64,000 nucleotides of DNA from Citrobacter sp. 18056 (lineage in GTDB: Bacteria; Pseudomonadota; Gammaproteobacteria; Enterobacterales; Enterobacteriaceae), in assembly GCA_902706235.1 (NCBI GenBank), contig CACSJR010000013.1, forward strand, positions 106,482 through 170,481, in the 5' to 3' direction. The position numbers were made by a program, and so were the translations under genes. Positions 19,571 through 28,218 of this stretch are shown here, in pieces (within the stretch, counting starts at the first letter, position 1; every line of letters starts with the position of its first letter). The notes below the pieces were generated by a model, which was given only the letters and a program-made list of their open reading frames with translations, was not told the DNA's origin and searched no databases.

Positions 19571-20762
19571 ATTCCTCCAGCATCTGTTTTCCACTGTACG
19601 CCTGGCGGCTGCGGTCGCGAAACGCATCGAGCGTGGTCGCAAAAATCGCTTCGGCAATCTGCGCTTTTGGCAGCTGAACCAGCGCCAGCACTTCATCGAC
19701 GTTTACCGTGCGCCCGCCGGATTTCTCCAGCACTTCCTGGGCCGCTTCGCTTGGCGTCGCAATGACCGGCACGCCGATGGACAGCGCTTCGCACAGGATC
19801 AGCGGGTAGTTATCAACCCGCGAGCTGAACAGCAGCGCATCCAGCTGATTGAGTTCACTCATTAACTGGCGCTTATTGGTCAGAAACCCGTGATTAATAA
19901 CATTGCTGCCTTCAAACGGTGAGAACTTACCGAAGGTGTGTACTTCAACTGCGTCACCCAGCGCAATAATGTCGCGCACCAGCTGCTGATTGGTTTTACC
20001 GTCGTAGCGCAGGTCATGGGCCACCACCGCAATTTTCGGTTTGCTGCCGGTCACACTCTGCGGTGCCAGTTCCGCCAGAATGGCTTCGGTCGCAACGTCG
20101 ATCCCGTTGTTGATAATCTGGCAGTGCCCTTCCCCGTACAAACGATTAAACGCGTCGGCCACGTGCTGGCTCGGGGAGATAAACTGGCAGCCCAGCGCAA
20201 TCATTTCACGGAACAGCTGACGTTTGCCGCTTACCAGCTGGCTGGCGCGGTCGATTTTCACTGGCGGATAGTTGGTCAGCGTCGGGCATTTGCCGCAGCC
20301 GTTTTTCCACTCTTCGCAGCCGTCGAGAAACGCGCAGCGACCGGTCACGCTCCAGTGATCGTGCAGCGTCCAGACGAACCGCACGTCGCGCTTGTGCTCT
20401 TTCAGTTTGTGGCAAAAATCCACCACTTCTTCGAGGTTCAGCCAGTAGCTGTGCAGCACGTGGAAGTGCAGCACCACCGGCCCGGAGGTGCGGGTCACGG
20501 TGCGATACAGATTGTTTAGATTGCCGAACACGTCGCGGTTAAACAGGCGAAACAGCGCCAGGTTTGCCATTGAAGTGACGCGTGCGGTTTGTTTGATGAC
20601 GTTCGGATAGTCGTCGTGACTGACGCTTTTCTTGCCGCCTTTGCCGTAACCGTAGACAAAGCGAGACGCCATGCCCTGTTGCAGCGCGCGCTGATGCAGA
20701 TCGAGCGCCACGCCTGCCGCCCCGCCTTCCGCGAGACGTACGTTAAATTGCAGAATATTCAT
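19545..20762 (-). CDS. wcaC: Colanic acid glycosyltransferase WcaC (GT4)
   Basis: GT-B glycosyltransferase of 405 residues (E. coli 405). It begins MNILQFNVRLAEGGAAGVAL. Mid-protein LHDHWSVTGRCAFLDGCEEW carries a cysteine-rich loop (C-x5-C and CGKC) typical of WcaC. The donor domain has DALLFSSRVDNYPLILCEAL near residue 310. It overlaps wcaB by 4 nt upstream and wcaD by 26 nt downstream. Confidence 0.94.
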   Translation of the reverse strand: MNILQFNVRLAEGGAAGVALDLHQRALQQGMASRFVYGYGKGGKKSVSHDDYPNVIKQTARVTSMANLALFRLFNRDVFGNLNNLYRTVTRTSGPVVLHFHVLHSYWLNLEEVVDFCHKLKEHKRDVRFVWTLHDHWSVTGRCAFLDGCEEWKNGCGKCPTLTNYPPVKIDRASQLVSGKRQLFREMIALGCQFISPSQHVADAFNRLYGEGHCQIINNGIDVATEAILAELAPQSVTGSKPKIAVVAHDLRYDGKTNQQLVRDIIALGDAVEVHTFGKFSPFEGSNVINHGFLTNKRQLMSELNQLDALLFSSRVDNYPLILCEALSIGVPVIATPSEAAQEVLEKSGGRTVNVDEVLALVQLPKAQIAEAIFATTLDAFRDRSRQAYSGKQMLEEYVSFYQNL

Positions 20763-21250
20763 TTAATGACCTTTACCTGCGCTTTTTCACCCACTACCAG
20801 CGCATTGTCCGGCACGTCGTCCAGCACCACACTGCCCGCCCCGATGGTGACGTTATTGCCGACAGTAATGTCGCCAATCATCACCACGTTCGCGCCAAGC
20901 TCAACGCCGTTGCCAATGACAGGGCAAGCCAGGTTATCCGGGCCACGGTTGCCAATGGTGACGCCATGGCGGATGGTGAAATCATCCCCCGCCACCACGA
21001 ATTTATTGATCACCACGGCATAACCGTGGTGAATGGTGAAGCGACGGCCAATGGTGGCGGCGGCCTGGATCTCATAACCAAACAGGTTTTCGGTGATAAA
21101 GCGGTACAGCAATAACACCGGGGCCGCCCAGAGGTTGTTAATGACGCTTTTCTTGCGCCACACCGAGCAGAAATGCGCGATGCGGTACGCGGTAACCATG
21201 CAGCACGGGCGCAGGCTCCAGCTGTTTGCGCGTAAATCTTCCAGCAGCAT
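20759..21250 (-). CDS. wcaB: Colanic acid acetyltransferase WcaB
   Basis: Serine-acetyltransferase-like (CysE family) hexapeptide acyltransferase, 163 residues. It shows the CysE-type block GYEIQAAATIGRRFTIHHGY, with HHGY as the catalytic-histidine loop, followed by hexapeptide turns ending VVLDDVPDNALVVG. It probably acetylates one of the colanic sugars, and is a different fold class member from WcaF. It overlaps wcaA by 1 nt and wcaC by 4 nt. Confidence 0.92.
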   Translation of the reverse strand: MLLEDLRANSWSLRPCCMVTAYRIAHFCSVWRKKSVINNLWAAPVLLLYRFITENLFGYEIQAAATIGRRFTIHHGYAVVINKFVVAGDDFTIRHGVTIGNRGPDNLACPVIGNGVELGANVVMIGDITVGNNVTIGAGSVVLDDVPDNALVVGEKAQVKVIK

Positions 21251-22092
21251 TATTTCCCCCGTAGGCCATCGGCCAGACGTTTACCGTTACGCACTGACAG
21301 CAGCGTCAGCAAGGTGCGCCAGTTCATGCGCTTGTTGCGGATCTGATACAGCGTGAACAGCTGGTACTTTTTGCTGGCACGGTCGAATTTGTCTTTGTGC
21401 TTACGGTAGAAATGGAAGTAGCCGGAGAATTTTTTCGGCGATGACGTAATCTGCATTTCACCGTGATTGATGTGCAGAATTTGCGTGGCCTCTTCCACTT
21501 TCCACGGCTCGCCGTATTCGGTCACCATGCGCAGAAAAATGTCGTAATCCTGTGCCGCTTTGAGTTCGGTATCGAACAGGCTCTCTTTGAAGCGCCAGGC
21601 CCAGCTGAACACCTGATTGCCAATGATGTTGCGCTTGAAGAACAGCGTGCGGGAATACGGTGATTTCGGATACAGCGGCAGGCTCGCGGGCTGGGAGTAA
21701 ACCTCGCCTTCGCAGACATAATCGTTGGCGTACAGAAACGCGTGCGTCGTCAGCTGATGTTTATGTTCGAGGAACACCGACAGGCGGTTGGGCGTCCATT
21801 CGTCATCGTCATCAATTCCGGTAATGAACTGGCCTTTGGCCTGCAAAATCGCCTGATTACGCACCGCACAGGCGCCAGAGTTAAAATCGTTACGGGTGTA
21901 TTTCACGCGCGGATCGTTCAGCCCGTCGACAAACTGCTGCAGCTGTTCGAAGGAAGAGGAGCAGTCGTCGACAATCATCATTTCCCAGTGCGGATAATCC
22001 TGGCGAAGCACCGATTTAATGGCGCGAATCGCCAGCTGTTGCCGATTCCAGGTTGGCATATAAATGGAAATTAATGGGTTATGTGTCGTCAT
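21250..22092 (-). CDS. wcaA: Colanic acid glycosyltransferase WcaA (GT2)
   Basis: GT-A family 2 glycosyltransferase. The ATG at 22092 (MTTHNPLISIYMPTWNR, GGGGAA upstream) gives 280 residues, like E. coli (279). An upstream reading to 22158 runs through an intergenic palindrome and is not conserved. VDDCSSS and TGIDDDDEW supply the nucleotide- and metal-binding motifs. It is separated from wzc by 72 nt holding a small palindromic repeat. Confidence 0.94.
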   Translation of the reverse strand: MTTHNPLISIYMPTWNRQQLAIRAIKSVLRQDYPHWEMMIVDDCSSSFEQLQQFVDGLNDPRVKYTRNDFNSGACAVRNQAILQAKGQFITGIDDDDEWTPNRLSVFLEHKHQLTTHAFLYANDYVCEGEVYSQPASLPLYPKSPYSRTLFFKRNIIGNQVFSWAWRFKESLFDTELKAAQDYDIFLRMVTEYGEPWKVEEATQILHINHGEMQITSSPKKFSGYFHFYRKHKDKFDRASKKYQLFTLYQIRNKRMNWRTLLTLLSVRNGKRLADGLRGK

Positions 22093-22164
22093 TTTGTTCC
22101 CCGAATGGCGTTGAACTTTGCCCCTCACCCACGGGGAGAGGGCCGAGGTGAGGAGCAAAACACG

Positions 22165-24327
22165 TTATTTACTGTCTGACTTGTACTCGTACTCGTAGTA
22201 GCCGTAGTCCTGATAACCGGTGGCCCGACGGAAGATGGAGTTGAGGATCACCCCTTTGACGTGAATACCATTCTGCTCGAAGCGGCTGAGGCTGGTTTCC
22301 ACCTCTTTCAGGGTGTTAACCGCATAGCGCGCCACCATCAGCGTGGTGCCCGCATGGCGACCCACGATACCGGCATCGGTCACGGCCAGAATTGGCGGGG
22401 TATCGATAAGCACCAGGTCGTACTGGCTGCTGGCCCATTTCACCAGTTCCGCAAAACGATCGCTCATTAACAGTTCGGAAGGGTTCGGCGGTACCTGACC
22501 ACGGGTCACCAGGTCGAAGTTGGTTATCGAGGTGCGTTTGGCACAGTTTGCAATCTCGGTTTTACCAACCAGCACTTCGGACAGGCCGTTGTCGTTGGTG
22601 GTGCCGAGCAGTTCGTGGGTGTAGCCTTTGCGCATATCGCAGTCGATCAGCAGCACGCGCTTGCCGGTCTGGCTAATCACCGCCGCCAGGTTGGCACAGA
22701 CGAACGTTTTACCGATGGACGGGCTGACCCCGGTCATCATCAGCACATTGTTGCTGGCCTGCATCATGGCGAAGTGCAGACTGGTTCGCAGACTGCGCAC
22801 CGCTTCGATAGCGAGGTCAGTCGGATTCCCCACCGCCAGCAGCTGGCTTTGCTTGTAGCGCTTAATGCCTTTGACGGTTTTGACCTGGTCGCGCTTCTTC
22901 TGCCATTCAGATAGCGGAATGCTGGCATAAACGTTGATGCCGTGGTCTTCCAGAACCTGAGGACTTTCAATCCCACGGTTAAACAGTGACCGCAGCAGCA
23001 CGCCGAGAATGGAAAGCATCAGGCCCAGGATGATACCGCCGAGAATAATCAGCGCTTTTTTCGGCTTCAGCACACCCGGTTGGGTAATCGCGGAGTCAAC
23101 GATACGTACGTCACCGACGGTGCTCGCCTCCTGAATTTTCAGTTCCTGCTGTTTATTCAGCAGTTGCATATAGACCTGCTGCCCGGATTCCACATCACGC
23201 GTCAGACGCACGATTTCCTGCTGAGTTTCCGGCATCGCAGTGATGCGTTTGTTGAGATTAGCCTTCTCATCTTCCAGCGTTTTGCGTTTTTCCAGCAACG
23301 TGCGGTAAGCCGGGTGGCGCTTGGTGTAGAGCTTGGAAATCTCGGCTTCGCTGAAGGTCAGCTGGTTGAGCTGCGCATCTATGTTAACCACCGAATCCAG
23401 CACCGACTTGGCCTCAAGCGACATATCTACCGAGTCTTTCTGCTGGCGATAGGCGTTGAGTTTATTTTCGGCATCGTCCAGACGCGTTCGCACTTCTGGC
23501 AGCTGTTTGGCGAGGAATCGCAGACTGCGGGACGCTTCTTCCGATTTACGCTCGACGTTTTGCGCCAGATAGTTGTCCGCGATGCTGTTGAGGATGACCC
23601 GGATCTGGTCTTTGTCTTCCCCGGTGTAGGTCAGGCTCAACACGCCGGTGTCTTTACCGTTTTCCGTTACCGTCAGGTTGTTTTGCAGGGTGTTAATCAT
23701 TCCAAGCGTGGAGTATTTAGTGACGGTAAATTCACCGCCTTTCTGCGCATGGATGGCACTCACCAGCAGGGTCAGGCCGGACCTGGTTAGCGGCTGGCCG
23801 ACCGTCCCGCGCGCATCAAAACCACCGTCGCTGGTCAGCTGGTAGCTGTTTGGCCCGAGCACTTCCAGGGTGAAGGTTTGCTCACGCATTCCCGCAGGCA
23901 CGGTAAAGGTTTCAACGTTGACGCTCTCATTGGCACGACCCATCAGGCGTTCCCAACCGGCACCAAAAATCGGCATCGTGTTTTTGGTTACGGCGATGTC
24001 CAGATTAAGGTCATCTACCGTTTTACCGAGCACCATACGCGACTGAATCAGCTGAATTTCAGCGTCAGACGCAGGCGGCTTGTTGCTGAGCGCCGAGTTT
24101 AAATCCTGTACCAGCGAGCTGCTGGTATCCTGCTCAATCTGCACCAGCGCGTCGGCGCTGTAGATTGGCGTCGCAAAAAGGGTGTACACCGCCGCAGCGA
24201 CGGCAAACACCGCAGTGATGCCGAGCACCCACCATTTGGCCTCCACCACTGTACCGACCAGGCGGCCAATATCGATTTCATCACTGCCCGACGCGTGCGG
24301 CAGCGCCTGTTTTACGTTATCTGTCAT
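22165..24327 (-). CDS. wzc: Wzc, tyrosine autokinase / colanic acid chain-length and export protein
   Basis: Polysaccharide copolymerase and BY-kinase of the inner membrane, 720 residues as in E. coli. It has an N-terminal membrane helix (about 33-55), a large periplasmic coiled-coil Wzz domain and a second helix (about 425-450). The kinase domain follows, with Walker A GVSPSIGKTF, Walker A' LLIDCDMRKG and Walker B LVLIDTPP. The C-terminal tail YQDYGYYEYEYKSDSK is the tyrosine cluster dephosphorylated by Wzb. The start at 24327 was chosen over an in-frame extension to 24363 that would overlap wzb and is not conserved. Confidence 0.97.
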   Translation of the reverse strand: MTDNVKQALPHASGSDEIDIGRLVGTVVEAKWWVLGITAVFAVAAAVYTLFATPIYSADALVQIEQDTSSSLVQDLNSALSNKPPASDAEIQLIQSRMVLGKTVDDLNLDIAVTKNTMPIFGAGWERLMGRANESVNVETFTVPAGMREQTFTLEVLGPNSYQLTSDGGFDARGTVGQPLTRSGLTLLVSAIHAQKGGEFTVTKYSTLGMINTLQNNLTVTENGKDTGVLSLTYTGEDKDQIRVILNSIADNYLAQNVERKSEEASRSLRFLAKQLPEVRTRLDDAENKLNAYRQQKDSVDMSLEAKSVLDSVVNIDAQLNQLTFSEAEISKLYTKRHPAYRTLLEKRKTLEDEKANLNKRITAMPETQQEIVRLTRDVESGQQVYMQLLNKQQELKIQEASTVGDVRIVDSAITQPGVLKPKKALIILGGIILGLMLSILGVLLRSLFNRGIESPQVLEDHGINVYASIPLSEWQKKRDQVKTVKGIKRYKQSQLLAVGNPTDLAIEAVRSLRTSLHFAMMQASNNVLMMTGVSPSIGKTFVCANLAAVISQTGKRVLLIDCDMRKGYTHELLGTTNDNGLSEVLVGKTEIANCAKRTSITNFDLVTRGQVPPNPSELLMSDRFAELVKWASSQYDLVLIDTPPILAVTDAGIVGRHAGTTLMVARYAVNTLKEVETSLSRFEQNGIHVKGVILNSIFRRATGYQDYGYYEYEYKSDSK

Positions 24328-24329
24328 TG

Positions 24330-24773
24330 TTATCCCTGCTGTACTTTCAGTGCCTGCGCCCACTGTCGGGCAGACTGATCGAGTAAGTGGTATACCGCTT
24401 CAAAAGCGTCGCGACTTTTGCGATAAGGATCGGGGATCTCACGTTCATCGTCCCAATGGCCAAACAGCATCACTTTGCCGCGCATTTCCGGCGCGATTTC
24501 GCACAGCCGGGCAATGTGGCGTTTTTCCATGGTCAAAATGAGATCGTATTCGCGGCACATCTTTCCGGAAATTTGACGGGCGCAGTGCCCGTCCAGGGAA
24601 ATGTTGTGGACAGCCGCAACGCGTGCCGCGCTGTCATCGGCACCCTTACCTACCAGTGCGCCGAGCCCGGCGGACTCCACGTCCAGCGACGGAAGATAAT
24701 TTTTCAGCAACCGCTCCCCTGTCGGGGAACGGCAGATATTGCCGACGCATACCACCAGAATTTTGTTGAACAT
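24330..24773 (-). CDS. wzb: Wzb, low-molecular-weight protein-tyrosine phosphatase
   Basis: Removes phosphate from the Wzc tyrosine cluster; the phosphorylation cycle is needed for colanic acid export. It has 147 residues with the ATG at 24773, as in E. coli. The P-loop VCVGNICRSP (Cys-x5-Arg at residues about 9-15) and the general-acid IPDPYRKS loop near 115 are both intact. It starts 5 nt after wza and ends 2 nt before wzc. Confidence 0.97.
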   Translation of the reverse strand: MFNKILVVCVGNICRSPTGERLLKNYLPSLDVESAGLGALVGKGADDSAARVAAVHNISLDGHCARQISGKMCREYDLILTMEKRHIARLCEIAPEMRGKVMLFGHWDDEREIPDPYRKSRDAFEAVYHLLDQSARQWAQALKVQQG

Positions 24774-24778
24774 AATGG

Positions 24779-25912
24779 TTACCAGGTATGGATATCTTTC
24801 GCTGCGTTCGTCATGTCTTGAACGCCACTGATGGTCGGCAGCAATTGGCTGATGAGACGGTTCCAACGCGTGATCGGTGCGGTGGTGACGTACACCACGT
24901 CGTACGGCTGCAGCGTGAAGTTGGTTGCCATCACCAACGACGTCGCATCAGACATATTGAGCTGATAAACGTTGGCAATCTTGCCGCTCTTGTCGTTTTT
25001 CAGCGGACGGATCACAAAGATGCCGCTGGCGTTGGAGGCGGTCATATCGATACCTTCCGCCTGGCCCAGCGCTTCGGTCAGTGTCATGCCGCTGAAGTCC
25101 ATTTTGAGGGTGCTCTGTTTCTTCACTTCGCCCATCACGAAGACTTTGAGGTCATCGTTACGTGGTACGAACAGAATATCGCCCGGGTACAGCAGACGGT
25201 TCTGGCTGAGGTCGCCGTTTTGCATCAGCGCCTGCAGGGAAATACGTTCTTCTTTACCGTTGTGCGTCAGTACCACGTTGCGCCAGTCGGCGAGGTCGGT
25301 CATACCCCCCGCGGAGTTGATCGCATCCAGCACAGTCAACGGCACGTTGGTAATGGCCTGCTGGCCAGATTTACTCACCTGGCCGGACACATAGGCTTTT
25401 TGCGAACGGAACGCCGCCACATTCACATCGACCTGCGGGTCGGTGATGTACGTCGCCAGACGACCGGTAATTATTTCACGGATTTCCGGCAGCGTTTTAC
25501 CGACGACCTGCACGCGGCCAATATAAGGATAGAAAATGGAGCCATCAGGCTGAACCCAGTTACCGGTATCGCTGGAGCTACGATACTGGCCCGCTGGGGT
25601 GGTTAATTCCGGGTGGTCCCAGACGGTAACGCTAAGCACATCACCGGCGCCCACGCGATACTGATAATTGCTTAACTCCTGATCCAGGGACATGTTTGGC
25701 TGCGCGACGTTGGGACGCGGTCGCAGTTGTTCAATCAGTCGCGGGGTCAGCGGATAAACATTCACCATCCGGTCGATATCAAAATCAGCGTCTTGCTGTT
25801 TAACGACATCTTTTCCGAAGGTCGACATATTGCTGCCGGGAAGGACCGTGCAACCACTCATCAGGATTGCAGACACCAATAATGGCATCAATTTCAGTTG
25901 GGATTTCATCAT
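24779..25912 (-). CDS. wza: Wza, outer-membrane polysaccharide export lipoprotein
   Basis: Forms the octameric outer-membrane channel for colanic acid. It has 377 residues, close to E. coli. The N-terminal lipoprotein signal has lipobox MSGC with the acylated Cys at residue 21. The polysaccharide-export domain contains [20 protein letters not shown] and SLBB-type repeats ([27 protein letters not shown]). The C-terminus forms the amphipathic helix that spans the outer membrane. It is the first gene of the operon, 186 nt downstream of the JUMPstart element. Confidence 0.96.
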   Translation of the reverse strand: MMKSQLKLMPLLVSAILMSGCTVLPGSNMSTFGKDVVKQQDADFDIDRMVNVYPLTPRLIEQLRPRPNVAQPNMSLDQELSNYQYRVGAGDVLSVTVWDHPELTTPAGQYRSSSDTGNWVQPDGSIFYPYIGRVQVVGKTLPEIREIITGRLATYITDPQVDVNVAAFRSQKAYVSGQVSKSGQQAITNVPLTVLDAINSAGGMTDLADWRNVVLTHNGKEERISLQALMQNGDLSQNRLLYPGDILFVPRNDDLKVFVMGEVKKQSTLKMDFSGMTLTEALGQAEGIDMTASNASGIFVIRPLKNDKSGKIANVYQLNMSDATSLVMATNFTLQPYDVVYVTTAPITRWNRLISQLLPTISGVQDMTNAAKDIHTW

Positions 25913-26097
25913 TGATTATTTATCACTTTGGCAGAGAAATTATCCTGTGCGAATAAAAAAACCAGTTTTCATTCAGATCATTTGCATTGAGCATGCCGTT
26001 AACCGAAACGAAATATAACTGGCATCATTCCTAAAAAAACGTTATCTATCCGCAAGCAGTTGACAGAATAATCGAAGCTGATTTAGTAGCCATCAGG

Positions 26098-26135
26098 CAC
26101 GCTACCGCCCTTGGCTTTCAGTTACCAATCTACTG
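26098..26135 (-). promoter_or_regulatory. JUMPstart / ops element in the wza leader
   Basis: On the minus strand this tract begins CAGTAGATTGGTAACTG and ends with the ops core GGGCGGTAGCGTG (26098-26110). It is a diverged but clear JUMPstart. It lies 186 nt before wza, so RfaH is expected to be loaded here to read the 22-kb colanic acid operon. The surrounding leader (25913-26575) has no credible ORF. Confidence 0.88.
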
Positions 26136-26359
26136 TTCAATCATAAGGTTATAAGCAGTTACGGCGATAAAGCAGACCGAAACAAAGAGACAATGTATAA
26201 AACGACAAACATTCTCCTTCACCGCCGGGAATAAAGCGCGGATGAAATCTAATATTCATTTATACATTTCGATTGTTACAGCAATGCCAATTTCCGACAA
26301 GGTAACAACTCCTAACGCCATTGCTTTTAGGATAAATATTAAGAATCCCCGCCAACTTT

Positions 26360-26373
26360 TAGGATTATCTTTA
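26360..26373 (-). promoter_or_regulatory. Candidate RcsAB box of the colanic acid operon
   Basis: Minus-strand TAAAGATAATCCTA matches 11 of 14 positions of the RcsAB consensus TAAGAATATTCCTA. It lies about 450 nt before wza and upstream of the JUMPstart, the expected arrangement for the Rcs-activated wza promoter. A TGTATAAAT tract near 26260 is a possible -10, giving the activator position near -100. A second partial match on the plus strand (TAAGAATAAACTCA, 26491-26504) faces yegH. Confidence 0.6.
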
Positions 26374-26575
26374 TATTGACATTAACTCATCGACTGAAAA
26401 GCCCGGAAAAATAGTCGGATTAATAAGAAATTAAATTAGTTAATAACAGAAACAATAGGGTTATATTATTAACCAATAACAATTCATATTTAAGAATAAA
26501 CTCAGGGTATATTGCAATTTGGGTCACCGTTAACCATGATCCTATTGTCTTGTCACAGAAGGTGTTAAACAACGT

Positions 26576-28162
26576 ATGGAATGGATTGCCGACCCCTCTA
26601 TTTGGGCAGGGCTTATCACCCTGGTGGTCATTGAGCTAGTGCTCGGGATTGATAATCTGGTGTTTATCGCGATCCTCGCGGAAAAGCTGCCACCCGCGCA
26701 GCGCAACCGGGCACGCATTACCGGGCTGATTCTGGCGATGCTGATGCGTCTGCTGCTACTGGCGTCCATCTCGTGGCTGGTCACCCTCACCCGTCCGCTG
26801 TTCACGGTTCGCGATCTCAGCTTTAGCGCGCGTGATTTAATTATGCTCGGGGGTGGTTTATTCCTGCTGTTTAAGGCCACGGTCGAACTCAATGAGCGGC
26901 TGGAAGGTAAGGACAACGAAGGACCGACTCAGCGGCGAGGGGCAAAATTCTGGGCCGTGGTGGCGCAAATTGTGGTGCTCGACGCGGTGTTTTCCCTCGA
27001 CTCGGTGATCACCGCCGTCGGGATGGTCGACCATTTACTGGTGATGATGGCCGCAGTCGTGATTGCCATCAGCATGATGATGCTTGCCAGCAAGGCGCTG
27101 ACGCGCTTTGTGAACAGCCATCCAACCATCGTCATTCTTTGTCTCAGCTTCCTGCTGATGATTGGCTTTAGTCTGGTTGCGGAAGGCTTTGGTTTCTACA
27201 TTCCGAAAGGCTATCTGTACGCGGCGATTGGCTTCTCGGTGATGATTGAGTCGCTCAACCAATTGGCAAACTTCAACCGTCGCCGCTTTTTGTCGGCTAA
27301 TCAGAGCCTGCGCAACCGAACCACAGAGGCCGTACTGCGTCTGCTGAGCGGGCAGAAAGAAGATGCGGAGCTGGACGCACAAACCGCCTCCCTGGTGGCA
27401 GACAGCAAAGACGAGCCGGTCTTTGACCCGCAGGAACGACGGATGATTGAGCGGGTGCTGAATCTTAATCAGCGCAGCGTCAGCAGTATTATGACCTCGC
27501 GCCATGATATTGAGCACATCGACCTCAGCGCCCCGGAAGCCGACGTCCGCGCGCTGCTGGAGAAAAACCAGCACACCCGTCTGGTGGTGACCGGCGGTGA
27601 TCACGACGAAGAGCTGCTCGGCGTGGTGCACGTCATCGACCTGCTGGCACAATCGTTGCGCGGTGATCCACTGGATTTACGCGCGCTTATCCGCCAGCCG
27701 CTGGTGTTCCCGGAAGCGCTACCGCTGCTGCCCGCGCTCGAACAATTCCGCAACGCCCGCACGCATTTCGCCTTTGTGGTGGATGAATTCGGCTCCGTTG
27801 AAGGGCTGGTGACGCTAAGCGACGTGATGGAAACCATTGCCGGAAACCTGCCGAATGAAGTGCAGGAGATCGACGCCCGCCACGATATTCAGAAAAATGC
27901 CGACGGCAGTTGGACCGCCAACGGCCATATGCCGCTGGAAGATCTGGTGCAGTTTGTGCCGCTGCCACTCGATGATAAACGCGAGTACCACACCATCGCC
28001 GGCCTGCTGATGGAGCATTTACAGCGCGTGCCGACCACCGGTGAAAGCGTCGACGTCGACGGCTTTACCCTGAAAACGCTGCAAGTAGAAAATCATCGCG
28101 TCCAGCGGGTACAGATTTTCCCGCCGAGCACGGAGGATGACGCTCTGGACTACGAAGTCTGA
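26576..28162 (+). CDS. yegH: TerC/CorC-type membrane protein YegH
   Basis: Inner-membrane protein of 528 residues (E. coli 527). Residues about 1-215 form a TerC domain with seven hydrophobic helices and the motif [14 protein letters not shown] plus its repeat [14 protein letters not shown], whose acidic residues resemble metal-transport motifs. Residues about 290-420 are a CBS pair and 430-510 a CorC/HlyC (transporter-associated) domain. The physiological role is unproven; metal-ion efflux or membrane stress are suggested by family. It is transcribed away from wza. Confidence 0.93.
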   Translation: MEWIADPSIWAGLITLVVIELVLGIDNLVFIAILAEKLPPAQRNRARITGLILAMLMRLLLLASISWLVTLTRPLFTVRDLSFSARDLIMLGGGLFLLFKATVELNERLEGKDNEGPTQRRGAKFWAVVAQIVVLDAVFSLDSVITAVGMVDHLLVMMAAVVIAISMMMLASKALTRFVNSHPTIVILCLSFLLMIGFSLVAEGFGFYIPKGYLYAAIGFSVMIESLNQLANFNRRRFLSANQSLRNRTTEAVLRLLSGQKEDAELDAQTASLVADSKDEPVFDPQERRMIERVLNLNQRSVSSIMTSRHDIEHIDLSAPEADVRALLEKNQHTRLVVTGGDHDEELLGVVHVIDLLAQSLRGDPLDLRALIRQPLVFPEALPLLPALEQFRNARTHFAFVVDEFGSVEGLVTLSDVMETIAGNLPNEVQEIDARHDIQKNADGSWTANGHMPLEDLVQFVPLPLDDKREYHTIAGLLMEHLQRVPTTGESVDVDGFTLKTLQVENHRVQRVQIFPPSTEDDALDYEV

Positions 28163-28164
28163 AT

Positions 28165-28205
28165 AAAAAAAGACCCGACAACATTGCATTTGTCGGGTCT
28201 TTTAT
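28165..28205. terminator. Bidirectional terminator between yegH and asmA
   Basis: AAAAAAGACCCGACAA faces TTGTCGGGTCTTTTA around a short CATTGCA loop. The poly-A flank on the left and poly-T flank on the right allow termination on both strands, serving the convergent yegH and asmA. Confidence 0.93.
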
Positions 28206-28218
28206 ATCTCTGAGGGCG

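Noticed and set aside
22093..22158. Longer wcaA start
   Set aside because: It passes through an intergenic palindromic repeat, and the added residues do not match the family.
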